Source: Lachnospiraceae bacterium (lineage in GTDB: Bacteria > Bacillota > Clostridia > Lachnospirales > Lachnospiraceae). From it: a stretch of DNA of 44,606 bases. The stretch's first letter is position 1. Each line of letters opens with the position of its first letter. The notes beneath the pieces are model-generated. The model searched no databases. It had not been told where the DNA came from and saw only the letters and a program-made list of their open reading frames with translations. This document shows positions 18,114-26,602 of the stretch, in pieces. The DNA lies in the NCBI GenBank assembly GCA_024684055.1, contig JAIKXN010000118.1:1-44606 (forward strand), written 5' to 3'. The position numbers and the translations under genes were made by a program.

Positions 18114-19370
18114 TTAATCATAAAGTTCCGTGGAATAAAGAGTTATATCCACGCCTTCATCGGCGAGACCTTTTATAAAGTCTCTTAAAACCTGCGTGCT
18201 TTTGTATGCGCTGCTGATTCCGAGTGTAAGTTTGTCATTATACGTGCTGCAGACAACAAACAATGCGGATGTCGAGCAGAAAGCACAGTAGGAATCGATA
18301 TATTCGGTAAGTTCGTCAGGTACCTTCAGACGTCCCAGATTGGAAAGAACGGCAGTAACCTTACGGTTTGTTTTTTTGGTAACCATGTTAACTACGGGAT
18401 TCTTTATGAAAAGCGGTACCAGTCTTATGAAGAAGAAATTTTCCAGTTTTTCGTAATTGTACATTCTTTCTTCGACCGCTTCCGGTAAAAGTTCCTTCTT
18501 TAAATTCTCATTGAATTCGGTTGCTACATTTTCGAATGTGTCACCGTTTTTGAAACTGTGACTGACGTTAACCGAATTAAAGAAATTTCTCGATGTATTT
18601 GAAGGATAGTAGTTTCTTAGATTGACGGGCATGCTTATTGTGACGGGTTTAATCCGTTTTAATACCGGCATGTCCTTGTATATGCTCATCATAAGTCTCG
18701 AAGCGATATATGAAGTTAATGAAACATTTGCTTCATGAGCTTTGTTCAATATGTCGCTGACACTCATGTGTACTTCCATGAACTGGATCTGGTTGTAAGG
18801 AAGTTTGGCACCTTTCAAGTGATATGCGTTTCTTGTTCTTTTCTTTTTTGCGGAAACGTTTTTCTTTGAGTAATAATGCCTGAAGCTGTCCTGCGAAAGA
18901 TCGGCTTCGGAAGCACCGCTTGTCATGGTAAGATCGGGGATCTTTTTGGGATGTTTTAATTTAAGATAGTGATAAACGATCAGATTTAAAAATTCGATTG
19001 CGCCGTTGCCGTCGGCGATTGCATGGAAGAAATCCAGATTGATCCTGTTGTGATAATATGTCACGCGGTAATGAAGTTTGCCGAATGTTTTATAATCGAT
19101 AAGCATGGGGCAGGGACGGTCATTTTCTTCGCATACAACAGGTGTGTCATCGGTCTGTTCCATGTAATGCCAGAAGAGTCCGCGCAAAATAGTAACCTGA
19201 TACTGCGGTCTTTCTTTTGCGGCCGCATTAACAGCTTCTTTTAAAACACTTTCTTCAATTTCTTCCTTTAAGGTACAACTCATTCGAAAAGATCTTGTGT
19301 CGCGTTCATTGGCGCTTGCCAGGAAAACTTTTGCGACATTATCCATTCTGTACCATGTATCGTGTGCCAT
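18114..19370 (-). CDS. Condensation-type O-acyltransferase (alcohol acetyltransferase/PapA-like)
   Basis: A 418-residue protein of the condensation-domain/alcohol acetyltransferase fold. The catalytic motif is HAIADG (His116, Asp120), and the later segments ASRLMMSIYKDM, SMPVNLRNYYPS and VTAVLSNLGRLKVPDE match the floor-loop and latch regions of the fold. Such enzymes move acyl groups from a CoA or carrier protein to an alcohol or amine. No membrane segment is evident. It lies between the hydrolase and the zinc-ribbon membrane protein. Its nearness to the ACP/ketosynthase operon makes it a candidate tailoring acyltransferase there (inference). The ribosome binding site is weak. Confidence 0.78.
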   Translation of the reverse strand: MAHDTWYRMDNVAKVFLASANERDTRSFRMSCTLKEEIEESVLKEAVNAAAKERPQYQVTILRGLFWHYMEQTDDTPVVCEENDRPCPMLIDYKTFGKLHYRVTYYHNRINLDFFHAIADGNGAIEFLNLIVYHYLKLKHPKKIPDLTMTSGASEADLSQDSFRHYYSKKNVSAKKKRTRNAYHLKGAKLPYNQIQFMEVHMSVSDILNKAHEANVSLTSYIASRLMMSIYKDMPVLKRIKPVTISMPVNLRNYYPSNTSRNFFNSVNVSHSFKNGDTFENVATEFNENLKKELLPEAVEERMYNYEKLENFFFIRLVPLFIKNPVVNMVTKKTNRKVTAVLSNLGRLKVPDELTEYIDSYCAFCSTSALFVVCSTYNDKLTLGISSAYKSTQVLRDFIKGLADEGVDITLYSTELYD

Positions 19371-19406
19371 GTCTTTAACCTGCGTTAAAAATTCAGTTTG
19401 AATGTA

Positions 19407-20399
19407 TCAGTATAATTCTTCAATAAATTTGGAAATCGATTCCATAGCTTTAAAAGTTTTTGCAAAGGGCATCATCTGGAATACATGCCAGGCATCCTCA
19501 TATTCTTCGAGAGTGACCGTGACGCCCTGCTCTATAAGCCTGGCATAAAGATTGTATGAATCGGATTTCAAAATTTCATTTGAACCCACCTGTATCATAA
19601 AGGGAGGAAAATCCGTAAAGTCAGCATTGATCGGACTGTATTTTACATCGGAATAATCGAAATCGAAATCCTCGATAATGGGATTGTCCTTTTCGGATTC
19701 GTTGTAATGCGTGTTTAATCCGACGTAAGAATATCTGGCAGAAGCTATATATTCTTTAGTGAGAATGGGGTCGGATTCTTTGCATGTTTTGTATGATTCG
19801 CCGGACATTGTCATGTCGGTCCAGGGGCTCATAAGAACGATTCCTTTCGGAAGAAGTCTTCCCTGAGATTTAAGTTTGAGTACGAGCTCGAGAGCAAGGT
19901 TTCCGCCTGCCGAATCTCCGACAACGATGATCTCTCGGGCGCCGAATCCCATATGCATAAGATAATTCCATATCGTGAGAGCATCTTCTATTGCAGCGGG
20001 ATAGGGGTTTTCCGGAGCGAGTCTGTATTCAAAAGACATTACCGGAATTGATGTGAAAGAACATAATTTTGAAGCGACAACTCTTGCATATTTAAGACTG
20101 CCGCATGTATATCCGCCGCCGTGACAGTAAAGAATGGCACGGCGCTTGTCATGTTTATATTCGGGTCTAACCCATTCGCAAGGAATTCCCTTGACTGAAA
20201 GAGGAGCGGTATCTATGTTTGCGGAATGGGAAGAAAGACCGCCGAACAGATCCTGACCGGCACGCTGTTTTTTGATATCTTCGAGCAGGATCGAATTGCC
20301 TGAGGATGAAACGGAGTGTATTGTTTTCACTGCTTTCATGACAGGCGACATTGAATGATCTGAATTCTCTAAGTTGGGGAATTTGATTAATCTGCTCAT
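19407..20399 (-). CDS. Alpha/beta hydrolase, hormone-sensitive-lipase (HSL) type esterase
   Basis: A 330-residue esterase. The oxyanion motif HGGGYTCGS starts at residue 93, the nucleophile is Ser163 in GDSAGGN, and the expected acid and histidine lie in QVGSNEILKSDS and DAWHVFQMMPF near the C-terminus. This is the HSL (family IV) layout; it hydrolyses short to medium acyl esters. No signal peptide is seen, so it is probably cytosolic. An AAGGA site precedes the start. It is transcribed with the acyltransferase downstream (37-bp gap). Confidence 0.88.
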   Translation of the reverse strand: MSRLIKFPNLENSDHSMSPVMKAVKTIHSVSSSGNSILLEDIKKQRAGQDLFGGLSSHSANIDTAPLSVKGIPCEWVRPEYKHDKRRAILYCHGGGYTCGSLKYARVVASKLCSFTSIPVMSFEYRLAPENPYPAAIEDALTIWNYLMHMGFGAREIIVVGDSAGGNLALELVLKLKSQGRLLPKGIVLMSPWTDMTMSGESYKTCKESDPILTKEYIASARYSYVGLNTHYNESEKDNPIIEDFDFDYSDVKYSPINADFTDFPPFMIQVGSNEILKSDSYNLYARLIEQGVTVTLEEYEDAWHVFQMMPFAKTFKAMESISKFIEELY

Positions 20400-20504
20400 G
20401 ATATTTCCTTCCGATTTTTTACGGGTTTATTATAGCACAAATGCCGATAAAATCATAACGATTCACAATATTTTTACATACTTGTCAAAAATACCTTTTT
20501 TTCG

Positions 20505-21083
20505 TTACCTGGCAAGGTTTGAAAGCATTACGTCCACAACACCGTCAAGCATTTCTATACCGTGTTCGAGAGTGTCCACGGGATCGTCGCTGCTTTTTCC
20601 TCTGAGCCATTCGACGGTAGTCTCCGCAAATATTTTCGAGAAAAAGTACGCGAGTCTTTTTTTGTCTTTTTCACTGACTTTTCTGCCCGTGGGTATTATT
20701 TTGTCTTCGCAGAGGTTATTGATATTCTGATAAGCCATTGAAGAAACCACATCCACGATATAATCGCCGAAAGCATCCCTTCCCATTGAATTGAAAAGGT
20801 TTCTTATGAAAATTTCGTTTTTTCTTGCGTAAGCTCCGATGATACGAAGATTGGATTTCCAGGATTCGCTCGAGGAGAAATCGAGATTGACGAAAAGCTT
20901 TCCTGCCTTTGCATAAATGATCTCTTCTTTCAGAGCATACAGGTCCTGATAGTAATAATAGAACGTGTTTCTGTTGATGCCGCAGTTATCGCAGACTTTC
21001 TTTATGGTTATTTTATCCATGGGCATTTGTTGGGCAAGTTCGACAAAGCTGTCCATGATGGCTTTTTTGGTAAATTGAGACAT
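20505..21083 (-). CDS. TetR family transcriptional regulator
   Basis: A 192-residue regulator. The N-terminal helix-turn-helix is clear (ITIKKVCDNCGINRNTFYYYYQDLYALKEE, residues 25-54 in several short pieces), typical of the TetR/DhaS-like group. The rest is the helical ligand-binding domain. It is divergent from the flavoprotein-acyltransferase-ACP-ketosynthase operon, with a 217-bp gap that holds repeated GTTAAC elements. It is therefore a candidate regulator of that operon and of the hydrolase/acyltransferase genes downstream of it. Confidence 0.87.
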   Translation of the reverse strand: MSQFTKKAIMDSFVELAQQMPMDKITIKKVCDNCGINRNTFYYYYQDLYALKEEIIYAKAGKLFVNLDFSSSESWKSNLRIIGAYARKNEIFIRNLFNSMGRDAFGDYIVDVVSSMAYQNINNLCEDKIIPTGRKVSEKDKKRLAYFFSKIFAETTVEWLRGKSSDDPVDTLEHGIEMLDGVVDVMLSNLAR

Positions 21084-21158
21084 TTATCGCACCTTTCTTA
21101 ACAGATAAAAAATGTGAAGAGCACTGATAATAGGACAATTCGGATAAAAACCCCGTTT

Positions 21159-21187
21159 TTAACAAAAGTTAACATTAAGTTAACATT
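21159..21187. promoter_or_regulatory. Cluster of GTTAAC-type repeats, candidate TetR operator
   Basis: The inverted repeat TTAAC-AAAA-GTTAA (21159-21172) overlaps two direct copies of AGTTAACATT (21167-21176 and 21178-21187) that are 11 bp apart. It lies about 75 bp upstream of the TetR start and 115 bp upstream of the flavoprotein start. Confidence 0.45.
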
Positions 21188-21300
21188 CGATTTAGGCATT
21201 TAGGGGTGATTTGTCTGAATTTCATACATATAATACCAAATGTTTATTGAAAAAGGAATATCTATGATGAAAAATAATCACGATTGGCAGGTGTATTATT

Positions 21301-22047
21301 ATGAAGATTTTGCTTTTGAACGGAAGCATGAGAGGAAATTCGAGTTCATCGCTTAAGGTGGCCGAAGCTTTCGTTCGGGGAATTGTAAGTGAAGACAAAA
21401 ATGCCGAAGTGATCAAGGTTAATCTTCGGGACAAAAATATAGAGCACTGTTACGGCTGCTTTTGCTGCTGGAAAATAAACAAAGGACAGTGCATCATCCG
21501 CGATGACATGGATGAGATAAGAAAACTTGTTCTCGAATCAGATGTTATCATAGAAAGTTTTCCTCTTTATTTCTTCGGGCTTCCTTCCAAAATGAAAGCG
21601 TTCATGGACAGGATGATCAATTTCGTTTCGGAATACAGAGCCGTGAACGGAGATGAGGCGACGGGAAGATTCCTGCATGACATGAGATATCCCGAACTTT
21701 TAAAAAAGAAACTTGTTCTGGTATCGGCCTGCGGATATGAGGAAACCGTGGACTGTTACGATTCGGTAATAAACCAGTTTGACAAAATCTGCGGACACGA
21801 TAATTATACGAGGATCTTTGTTCCTCAGGGAGGAATGCTTGCGGAAGAGACTTTCGAAAACAAAGTTGCAAGATACCTTGTAAAATTTGAGGAAGCCGGA
21901 AAAGAATTTGTTCGAAACGGAAAGCTTTCCGAGGAAACGGAAACGAAGCTTCAGATTCCGATGCTCGGACACAATACATTTTCGAGAGCAATCAACATGA
22001 ACTGGGATGAACCGGGCGTAGGCCCTTACGGAAAGGTAGTTAAGTGA
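21301..22047 (+). CDS. NAD(P)H-dependent FMN flavoprotein (flavodoxin-like fold)
   Basis: A 248-residue protein. The N-terminus MKILLLNGSMRGNSSSSLKVAE is the FMN phosphate-binding loop of the NADPH-dependent FMN reductase group. It is followed by a Cys-rich YGCFCCWK segment near residue 46 and a ESFPLYFFGLPSKMKAFMDRM helix typical of this family. It is probably a soluble quinone or FMN reductase that reduces a small substrate. It is the first gene of the lipid/polyketide-type operon. Its TGA shares one base with the ATG of the next gene, so both are coupled. Confidence 0.8.
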   Translation: MKILLLNGSMRGNSSSSLKVAEAFVRGIVSEDKNAEVIKVNLRDKNIEHCYGCFCCWKINKGQCIIRDDMDEIRKLVLESDVIIESFPLYFFGLPSKMKAFMDRMINFVSEYRAVNGDEATGRFLHDMRYPELLKKKLVLVSACGYEETVDCYDSVINQFDKICGHDNYTRIFVPQGGMLAEETFENKVARYLVKFEEAGKEFVRNGKLSEETETKLQIPMLGHNTFSRAINMNWDEPGVGPYGKVVK

Positions 22048-22763
22048 TGTTAAAAAAATTAAACTGGGCATTCGAGGCCGTAATAGTAGCATTTCTTTAT
22101 ATAGGTACCTGGCCGGTCCTTCGAATCCTGTATCCGAGAAGAATTATCTGGGAAGACAAAAAAGCATCTCAGAAAGTCATGAAACAGCCCTGCGTAATAT
22201 ATTCGAATCATACGGGCTATTCTGACGGACTTTTTACATTTGATATTTTAAGAAAATACAATCCGTACACTTTCATAGGAAAAGACTGGTACGAAAAAAA
22301 CTATTTTTTCCACAGACTCTTAATGCACAGAAGATACATACCTCTGGACAGGGAACAGATGGATACTTCCTGGCTTATGAAGGGCAAGAAAGTCGTTGAT
22401 GACGGATGCAGCATTTTCTTCTTCCCCGAAGGACATACCAGCAAGGACGGACTTCTTCTTGAGTTTCAGCCCGGATTTCTGATGCTGGCAAAGCAGGGAA
22501 ACATACCTCTGGTTCCGATCTGCCTTGACAGAAAAGTCGATTTCTTCAAGCCGGTAAGGGTTATCATAGGCAAGCCGATCTACATCGATTTTTCCAAAGA
22601 ACCCGGAAGACCTTCGATCGTTTTGAAAAAATTTGCAAACGAATGCAGGGATTCGATCATAGATCTTAAGGACAGATACGGCAATCCGAAGTTTGTCACA
22701 AAGGACGTAACCGATTACAGAGAAAGAAAAGCAGCCCAAAACTCAGATGCTGCAAACGCTTAA
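22047..22763 (+). CDS. PlsC-like 1-acylglycerol-3-phosphate O-acyltransferase
   Basis: A 238-residue acyltransferase of the lysophospholipid acyltransferase family. Motif NHTGYSD (His55, Asp60) is the catalytic HX4D block and FFPEGHTS (126-129 for FPEG) the third block; VPICLDR fits block four. A hydrophobic N-terminal helix (about 8-28) would anchor it to the membrane. I prefer ATG 22047, which overlaps the preceding TGA, over GTG 22044. It may transfer the acyl chain built by the following genes onto a glycerolipid or another acceptor. Aryl-polyene clusters also carry such an enzyme, so the role need not be phospholipid synthesis. Confidence 0.85.
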   Translation: MLKKLNWAFEAVIVAFLYIGTWPVLRILYPRRIIWEDKKASQKVMKQPCVIYSNHTGYSDGLFTFDILRKYNPYTFIGKDWYEKNYFFHRLLMHRRYIPLDREQMDTSWLMKGKKVVDDGCSIFFFPEGHTSKDGLLLEFQPGFLMLAKQGNIPLVPICLDRKVDFFKPVRVIIGKPIYIDFSKEPGRPSIVLKKFANECRDSIIDLKDRYGNPKFVTKDVTDYRERKAAQNSDAANA

Positions 22764-22787
22764 GGCGTAAAACAAAAACGATTTTTA

Positions 22788-22806
22788 CGAAAGTCACTAG
22801 CTTTCG
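22788..22806. other. Short hairpin upstream of the acyl carrier protein gene
   Basis: CGAAAG (22788-22793) and CTTTCG (22801-22806) form a 6-bp stem with a 7-base loop, followed by A rather than T residues. It is therefore not a plus-strand terminator. Its function is unknown. Confidence 0.4.
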
Positions 22807-22849
22807 AAAAAATAAATGTAAAGTGTAATTATTTTAAAGGAGAGAAAAA

Positions 22850-23098
22850 ATGAACGAGAAAGAACTCGCAATTGCGGCCAGAATCAAAGAAATGTTGTCA
22901 GAGAATTTAAGAATTCCTGCAGAAGAACTTGATTATGAAATCCCTCTTTTCGGAGACGGAATCGGACTCGATTCGGTTGATTCACTTGAAATTATTGCGT
23001 GCATCGACAGCGAATACGGTGTTGCCATGACAGGCGTTGCAAAAGAGAATTTCTACAACATTACAAGTCTCACAAAATACGTTGTTGAGAACATGTAA
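22850..23098 (+). CDS. Acyl carrier protein of the type II synthase operon
   Basis: An 82-residue carrier protein. The phosphopantetheine attachment site is Ser42 in GLDSVDSLEI, and the four-helix layout and acid-rich surface match ACPs. The motif is LDSVDS rather than DSLDSLD, a shift often seen in specialised carriers. A consensus AAAGGAGAG site lies upstream. It sits between a PlsC-like acyltransferase and the double ketosynthase, so it most likely carries the growing chain made by the genes downstream. No phosphopantetheinyl transferase is encoded in the window. Confidence 0.93.
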   Translation: MNEKELAIAARIKEMLSENLRIPAEELDYEIPLFGDGIGLDSVDSLEIIACIDSEYGVAMTGVAKENFYNITSLTKYVVENM

Positions 23099-23105
23099 AA
23101 AATTT

Positions 23106-23131
23106 TTCGCGGGGGATTTTTCTCCCGCGAA
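23106..23131 (+). other. GC-rich hairpin between ACP and ketosynthase genes
   Basis: TTCGCGGG (23106-23113) pairs perfectly with CCCGCGAA (23124-23131) around a GGATTTTTCT loop. There is no T-run after the stem, so it could be a weak attenuator or an mRNA 3' stabiliser that keeps ACP message abundant relative to the ketosynthase. Confidence 0.55.
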
Positions 23132-23317
23132 TTATTGAAATACGAAGTTTGAAAAGATTTTGAAAATGAAACTTTGTATTCACGATTTCGGAACGGTTTT
23201 GACACGATGCCCTTATATAATGGGTGATGCAGCGTTTAAAAACCGTTTGTCAGACGAGAAAAATTCGGCACTGCCGATGAACATAAAAATTTTTCACGAA
23301 ACAAAGGAGTTTGAGAA

Positions 23318-25702
23318 ATGGGAAATATAAACGCCAGATGCGTTGTTACCGGACTCGGAATGGTAAACGCAATAGGAAAGAATGTTGACGAATGCTGGGA
23401 GAATGCTCTTAAAGGAACTCCCGGGATCGACAGAGTAAAGAGTGTAAATTCGGATGCCTGCTACGCACATCTCGGTGCTGAAGTAAAAGATTCCGACATA
23501 GAAAAGAACGATAAAGTCGACAGAGTATCTGTTCTCTGCCTTCAGGCTTCAAAGGAAGCTTTAAAAGACGCAGGCATTACAGAAGGAAGCATTGATGCTT
23601 CGAGAATGGGCGTTATCATGGGAAGCTGCGTCGGCGGTGTCGTAAGTATCGAAAACTACATCGAAAAAGGCGAGAAAACAGAAGACATCAACAAGATGTC
23701 GATCGCATCGATTGCAAACCATGTAGCTGACATGGCAGGAGCAAAAGGTGTTGTTACGAATATAGGAAATGCATGTGCTGCAAGTACAATGAGTGTTGCA
23801 TATGCATGTGAACTTATCAGAGCAGGCGTGGGCGATGTGTTTATCGCAGGCGGTGCGGATGCATTTGCATCAGTTCCTTTTGCGGGATTTACCGCACTTC
23901 ATGCACTTTCCGAAAATCCCTGCTCACCTTTCAACCATTCAAACGGTATCACACTCGGCGAAGGCGCAGGCGCTATCATCGTTGAGTCTTATGAGCATGC
24001 AGTTAAAAGAGGCGCTCATATTTACTGCGATGTTTTATCCGCAGGTATAAGCTCCGACGCACATCATATTACCGCTCCCCGTCCCGACGGGATCGGTCAG
24101 ATGTATGCGATAAGAAGAGCGGTTGAAAAGTCGGGAATCAAATATGAAGAACTCGATTATGTGAACGCTCACGGAACGGGAACGGCTAAGAATGACGAAG
24201 CTGAATTCCTTTCACTTCATACGATTTTCGATGACGTTAACGACCATTTAAGCGTTTCTTCCACAAAGGCAATGGTTGGTCATTGTCTCGGCGCCGCAGG
24301 TGCCATCGAAGCGGTATATGCAATCAAGGCGCTTACGGACAACAAGGTTCCGCCCACAATAGGATATACGGCTGAGGATCTTGAAACACTTAAAGAGAAA
24401 GCCGGAAAGATCGATTTCATGCCCAATGAAATGAAAGAAAAAGAAATGAATTACGTAATGAGCAATTCATTCGCATTCGGCGGAAGCAATGCAAGTATCA
24501 TCTTTGCAAAGAACGAAGGAAACATGGGCGAAAAGGAAAATGATGAAGATATCTATGTAACGGGTATCGGTATCGTTTCGCCTGTCGGAAACGGTCTTGA
24601 GAATTACATTGCAAAGGTTAACGGCATTGTTAAGAACGAAGAAGTAAATCTTGTTTCCGAACTCGGAAAAGAAGATTTTGACAAATACGATATCAAGCTT
24701 GCATTTTACCGTAAACTCGACAAACTTTCCACGATGCAGGTTGTATCGGGTATCGAAGCTATCAAAGATGCAGGTTTTGAATTCAATGATGAAAATGCCG
24801 AGGACTTCGGTATGATAATCGGTACCGGTGACGGCCCCATTACCACTGTTTATGAATTCCAGGAGCATATTTCAAAAGAAGGAACACAGAACGGCTCCGC
24901 ATTTAACTTCCCCAATACCGTTTACAATGCGGCAGGCGGATATCTTTCGATCAAGACAGGCATGAGAGGCTACAATGTTACAATCACAAACGGCAATCAG
25001 TCAGGTCTCGGCTCGGTATGTTATGCCGCAAACGAAATCAGACAGAGCAGAGCAAAAGCAATGCTTGCTTCGGGAAGCGATGAAAACAGCGATGTAATGA
25101 AGAAGCTTTATACACAGCTCGGTCTTGTTGCCGATGCAAAGGGCGGTATCTACGAGAATGAAAAAGGTATAGCTCTTTCGGACGGTTCCGTAACGCTTGC
25201 ACTTGAGAGCGCATCAAACGCAGCTTCACACAACGCAAAGAAATACGCAAAGATTGCAGGATATGCAATGACACACGAAGGTGTCGGATACGGTAACATC
25301 AAGGGCTCCGATGCAGGTCTTGAAAATGCCGTAAAGGAAGCTTTAAAGGCAGCAGATATCGACGCAGACAAAATCGATGCGATCTTCGGTTTCGGTAACG
25401 GTCTTGAAGAAGTTGACAGCATTGAAAAGAATGTTTACGGCAAACTTTTTGACAAAGAAATGCCCGTGATCAACGTTAAGGATTATGTGGGCGAAGCCAG
25501 AGCGGCAGCAGCAACACTCGGTGCAGCTCATGCGGCACTTACTCTTTCCGGAGACCTTTCAAAAGAGCAGGACGCATACTTCATGAAGGACGGAAACGTT
25601 CGTACAGGAAAGGTTAATACGGAAGGTTTTGAATACGTACTTGTAACATCATACGCTACGGGCGGTTCATACAGTGCGGTTATTCTTAAGAAAGTCAACT
25701 GA
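23318..25702 (+). CDS. Fused ketosynthase and chain-length-factor-like protein (KS-KS')
   Basis: A 794-residue protein made of two FabF-like ketosynthase domains. The first (about 1-400) is complete: Cys153 in GNACAAS, His285 in NAHGTGT, Lys317 and His322 in TKAMVGHCLGAAG, and SFAFGGSN. It should condense malonyl-ACP with an acyl chain. The second (about 411-794) keeps the fold (YVTGIGIVSPVG; SYATGGSYS) but ungapped alignment puts Asn560 at the Cys, Phe692 at the first His and Glu726 at the second His; only Lys721 remains. That fits a non-condensing partner like the KS-beta/chain-length factor of type II polyketide and aryl-polyene systems. KS-CLF joined in one chain is known from PUFA synthases, but there within larger megasynthases. 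The start follows AAAGGAG. Confidence 0.9.
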   Translation: MGNINARCVVTGLGMVNAIGKNVDECWENALKGTPGIDRVKSVNSDACYAHLGAEVKDSDIEKNDKVDRVSVLCLQASKEALKDAGITEGSIDASRMGVIMGSCVGGVVSIENYIEKGEKTEDINKMSIASIANHVADMAGAKGVVTNIGNACAASTMSVAYACELIRAGVGDVFIAGGADAFASVPFAGFTALHALSENPCSPFNHSNGITLGEGAGAIIVESYEHAVKRGAHIYCDVLSAGISSDAHHITAPRPDGIGQMYAIRRAVEKSGIKYEELDYVNAHGTGTAKNDEAEFLSLHTIFDDVNDHLSVSSTKAMVGHCLGAAGAIEAVYAIKALTDNKVPPTIGYTAEDLETLKEKAGKIDFMPNEMKEKEMNYVMSNSFAFGGSNASIIFAKNEGNMGEKENDEDIYVTGIGIVSPVGNGLENYIAKVNGIVKNEEVNLVSELGKEDFDKYDIKLAFYRKLDKLSTMQVVSGIEAIKDAGFEFNDENAEDFGMIIGTGDGPITTVYEFQEHISKEGTQNGSAFNFPNTVYNAAGGYLSIKTGMRGYNVTITNGNQSGLGSVCYAANEIRQSRAKAMLASGSDENSDVMKKLYTQLGLVADAKGGIYENEKGIALSDGSVTLALESASNAASHNAKKYAKIAGYAMTHEGVGYGNIKGSDAGLENAVKEALKAADIDADKIDAIFGFGNGLEEVDSIEKNVYGKLFDKEMPVINVKDYVGEARAAAATLGAAHAALTLSGDLSKEQDAYFMKDGNVRTGKVNTEGFEYVLVTSYATGGSYSAVILKKVN

Positions 25703-25741
25703 TGCAGTAACATATGTAAGGTGAATAACATATGATGCATC
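25701..25741. other. Imperfect palindrome between the ketosynthase and ketoreductase genes
   Basis: GATGCA-GTAA-CATATG (25701-25716) faces CATATG-A-TGCATC (25729-25741) across a 12-base centre. It begins at the ketosynthase stop codon and could be an internal operator or a processing hairpin in the 101-base gap. Confidence 0.45.
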
Positions 25742-25803
25742 GGCAGGACTGAATAACGAAAGCATGATATGTTTTCACCTCGGAAAAGTATAAGAGGTGA
25801 ATT

Positions 25804-26550
25804 ATGGAAAATACTGAAAAGAAGATAGCTCTTGTAACCGGCGCAAGCCGCGGTATCGGCCGTGCATGTGCCATCGCACTCGGCAAAAAAGGGTATCTTG
25901 TGGTTATAAATTACAACTCAAATGAAGATGCCGCTTTGGAAGTTAAAGGCATTATCGAAGAAGCAGGCGGAGAAGCAGACATTTACAAGGCAAATGTTTC
26001 CGATCTTAACGAAGTTAAACTCATGTTCAGAGAGATAAGCAAGAAATTCGGAAAGATCGATGTTTTGGTAAACAATGCGGGAATCGTTAAGGACGAATAT
26101 GTTCTTATGATGACACCCGATGTGATTGACAAATGCCTGGACCTTAACATTAAAGGTTATATGTACTGCTCACAGCAGGCAGCCCTTAAGATGTTCTCAA
26201 AGAAAAAAGGCTGCATCATAAATGTTTCATCGGTTAGTTCCAAACTTGCTGTTGCGGGACAGAGCGTATATTCGGCTACCAAGGGTGCGGTTAACTCAAT
26301 GACCGCAACAATGGCAAAAGAACTTGCTCCTTACGGAATCAGAGTGAATGCCGTTGCACCCGGATTTATCGCTACGGACATGGTTGACAAGCTTCCCGAA
26401 GACAAGAAACAGGAATACCTTGATACGATTCCTTTCAAGAGATTCGGTACACCCGAAGAAGTCGGCGATGTCGTTGCAATGCTTGCAAGCGATGAATGCG
26501 CATATATTACAGGTCAGGTCCTTGTGATCGACGGTGGTTTAAGTCTTTAA
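25804..26550 (+). CDS. 3-oxoacyl-ACP reductase (FabG-like ketoreductase)
   Basis: A 248-residue short-chain dehydrogenase that reduces beta-ketoacyl-ACP with NADPH. Nucleotide-binding GASRGIG at 13-19, NNAG at 90-93, Ser143, and the YSATK pair Tyr156/Lys160 are all present, and the C-terminus YITGQVLVIDGG is typical of FabG. It lies in the ACP-ketosynthase operon, and supplies the first reduction after each condensation. A TAAGAGGTG site precedes the start. Confidence 0.93.
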   Translation: MENTEKKIALVTGASRGIGRACAIALGKKGYLVVINYNSNEDAALEVKGIIEEAGGEADIYKANVSDLNEVKLMFREISKKFGKIDVLVNNAGIVKDEYVLMMTPDVIDKCLDLNIKGYMYCSQQAALKMFSKKKGCIINVSSVSSKLAVAGQSVYSATKGAVNSMTATMAKELAPYGIRVNAVAPGFIATDMVDKLPEDKKQEYLDTIPFKRFGTPEEVGDVVAMLASDECAYITGQVLVIDGGLSL

Positions 26551-26602
26551 TTCTTTTATAAAGATAAGACAGGATTAAGAATAAAGAAAAGGTAATACCG
26601 AT

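Noticed and set aside
21264-21356. A 30-codon reading frame overlapping the flavoprotein start, with an AAAAGGA site
   Set aside because: It is short, has no recognisable sequence features and mostly overlaps the real gene; a leader peptide cannot be excluded but is not supported.
23199-23221. TTGACA and TATAAT before the double ketosynthase gene as a promoter
   Set aside because: The two boxes are only 11 bases apart, too close for sigma-A. The TATAAT alone is kept as part of the noted inverted-repeat region.
24995-25000. Second ketosynthase half as a true KSQ decarboxylase
   Set aside because: The residue at the Cys position by ungapped alignment is Asn560; Gln561 is one place later, and both histidines are lost, so a KSQ assignment is not supported.
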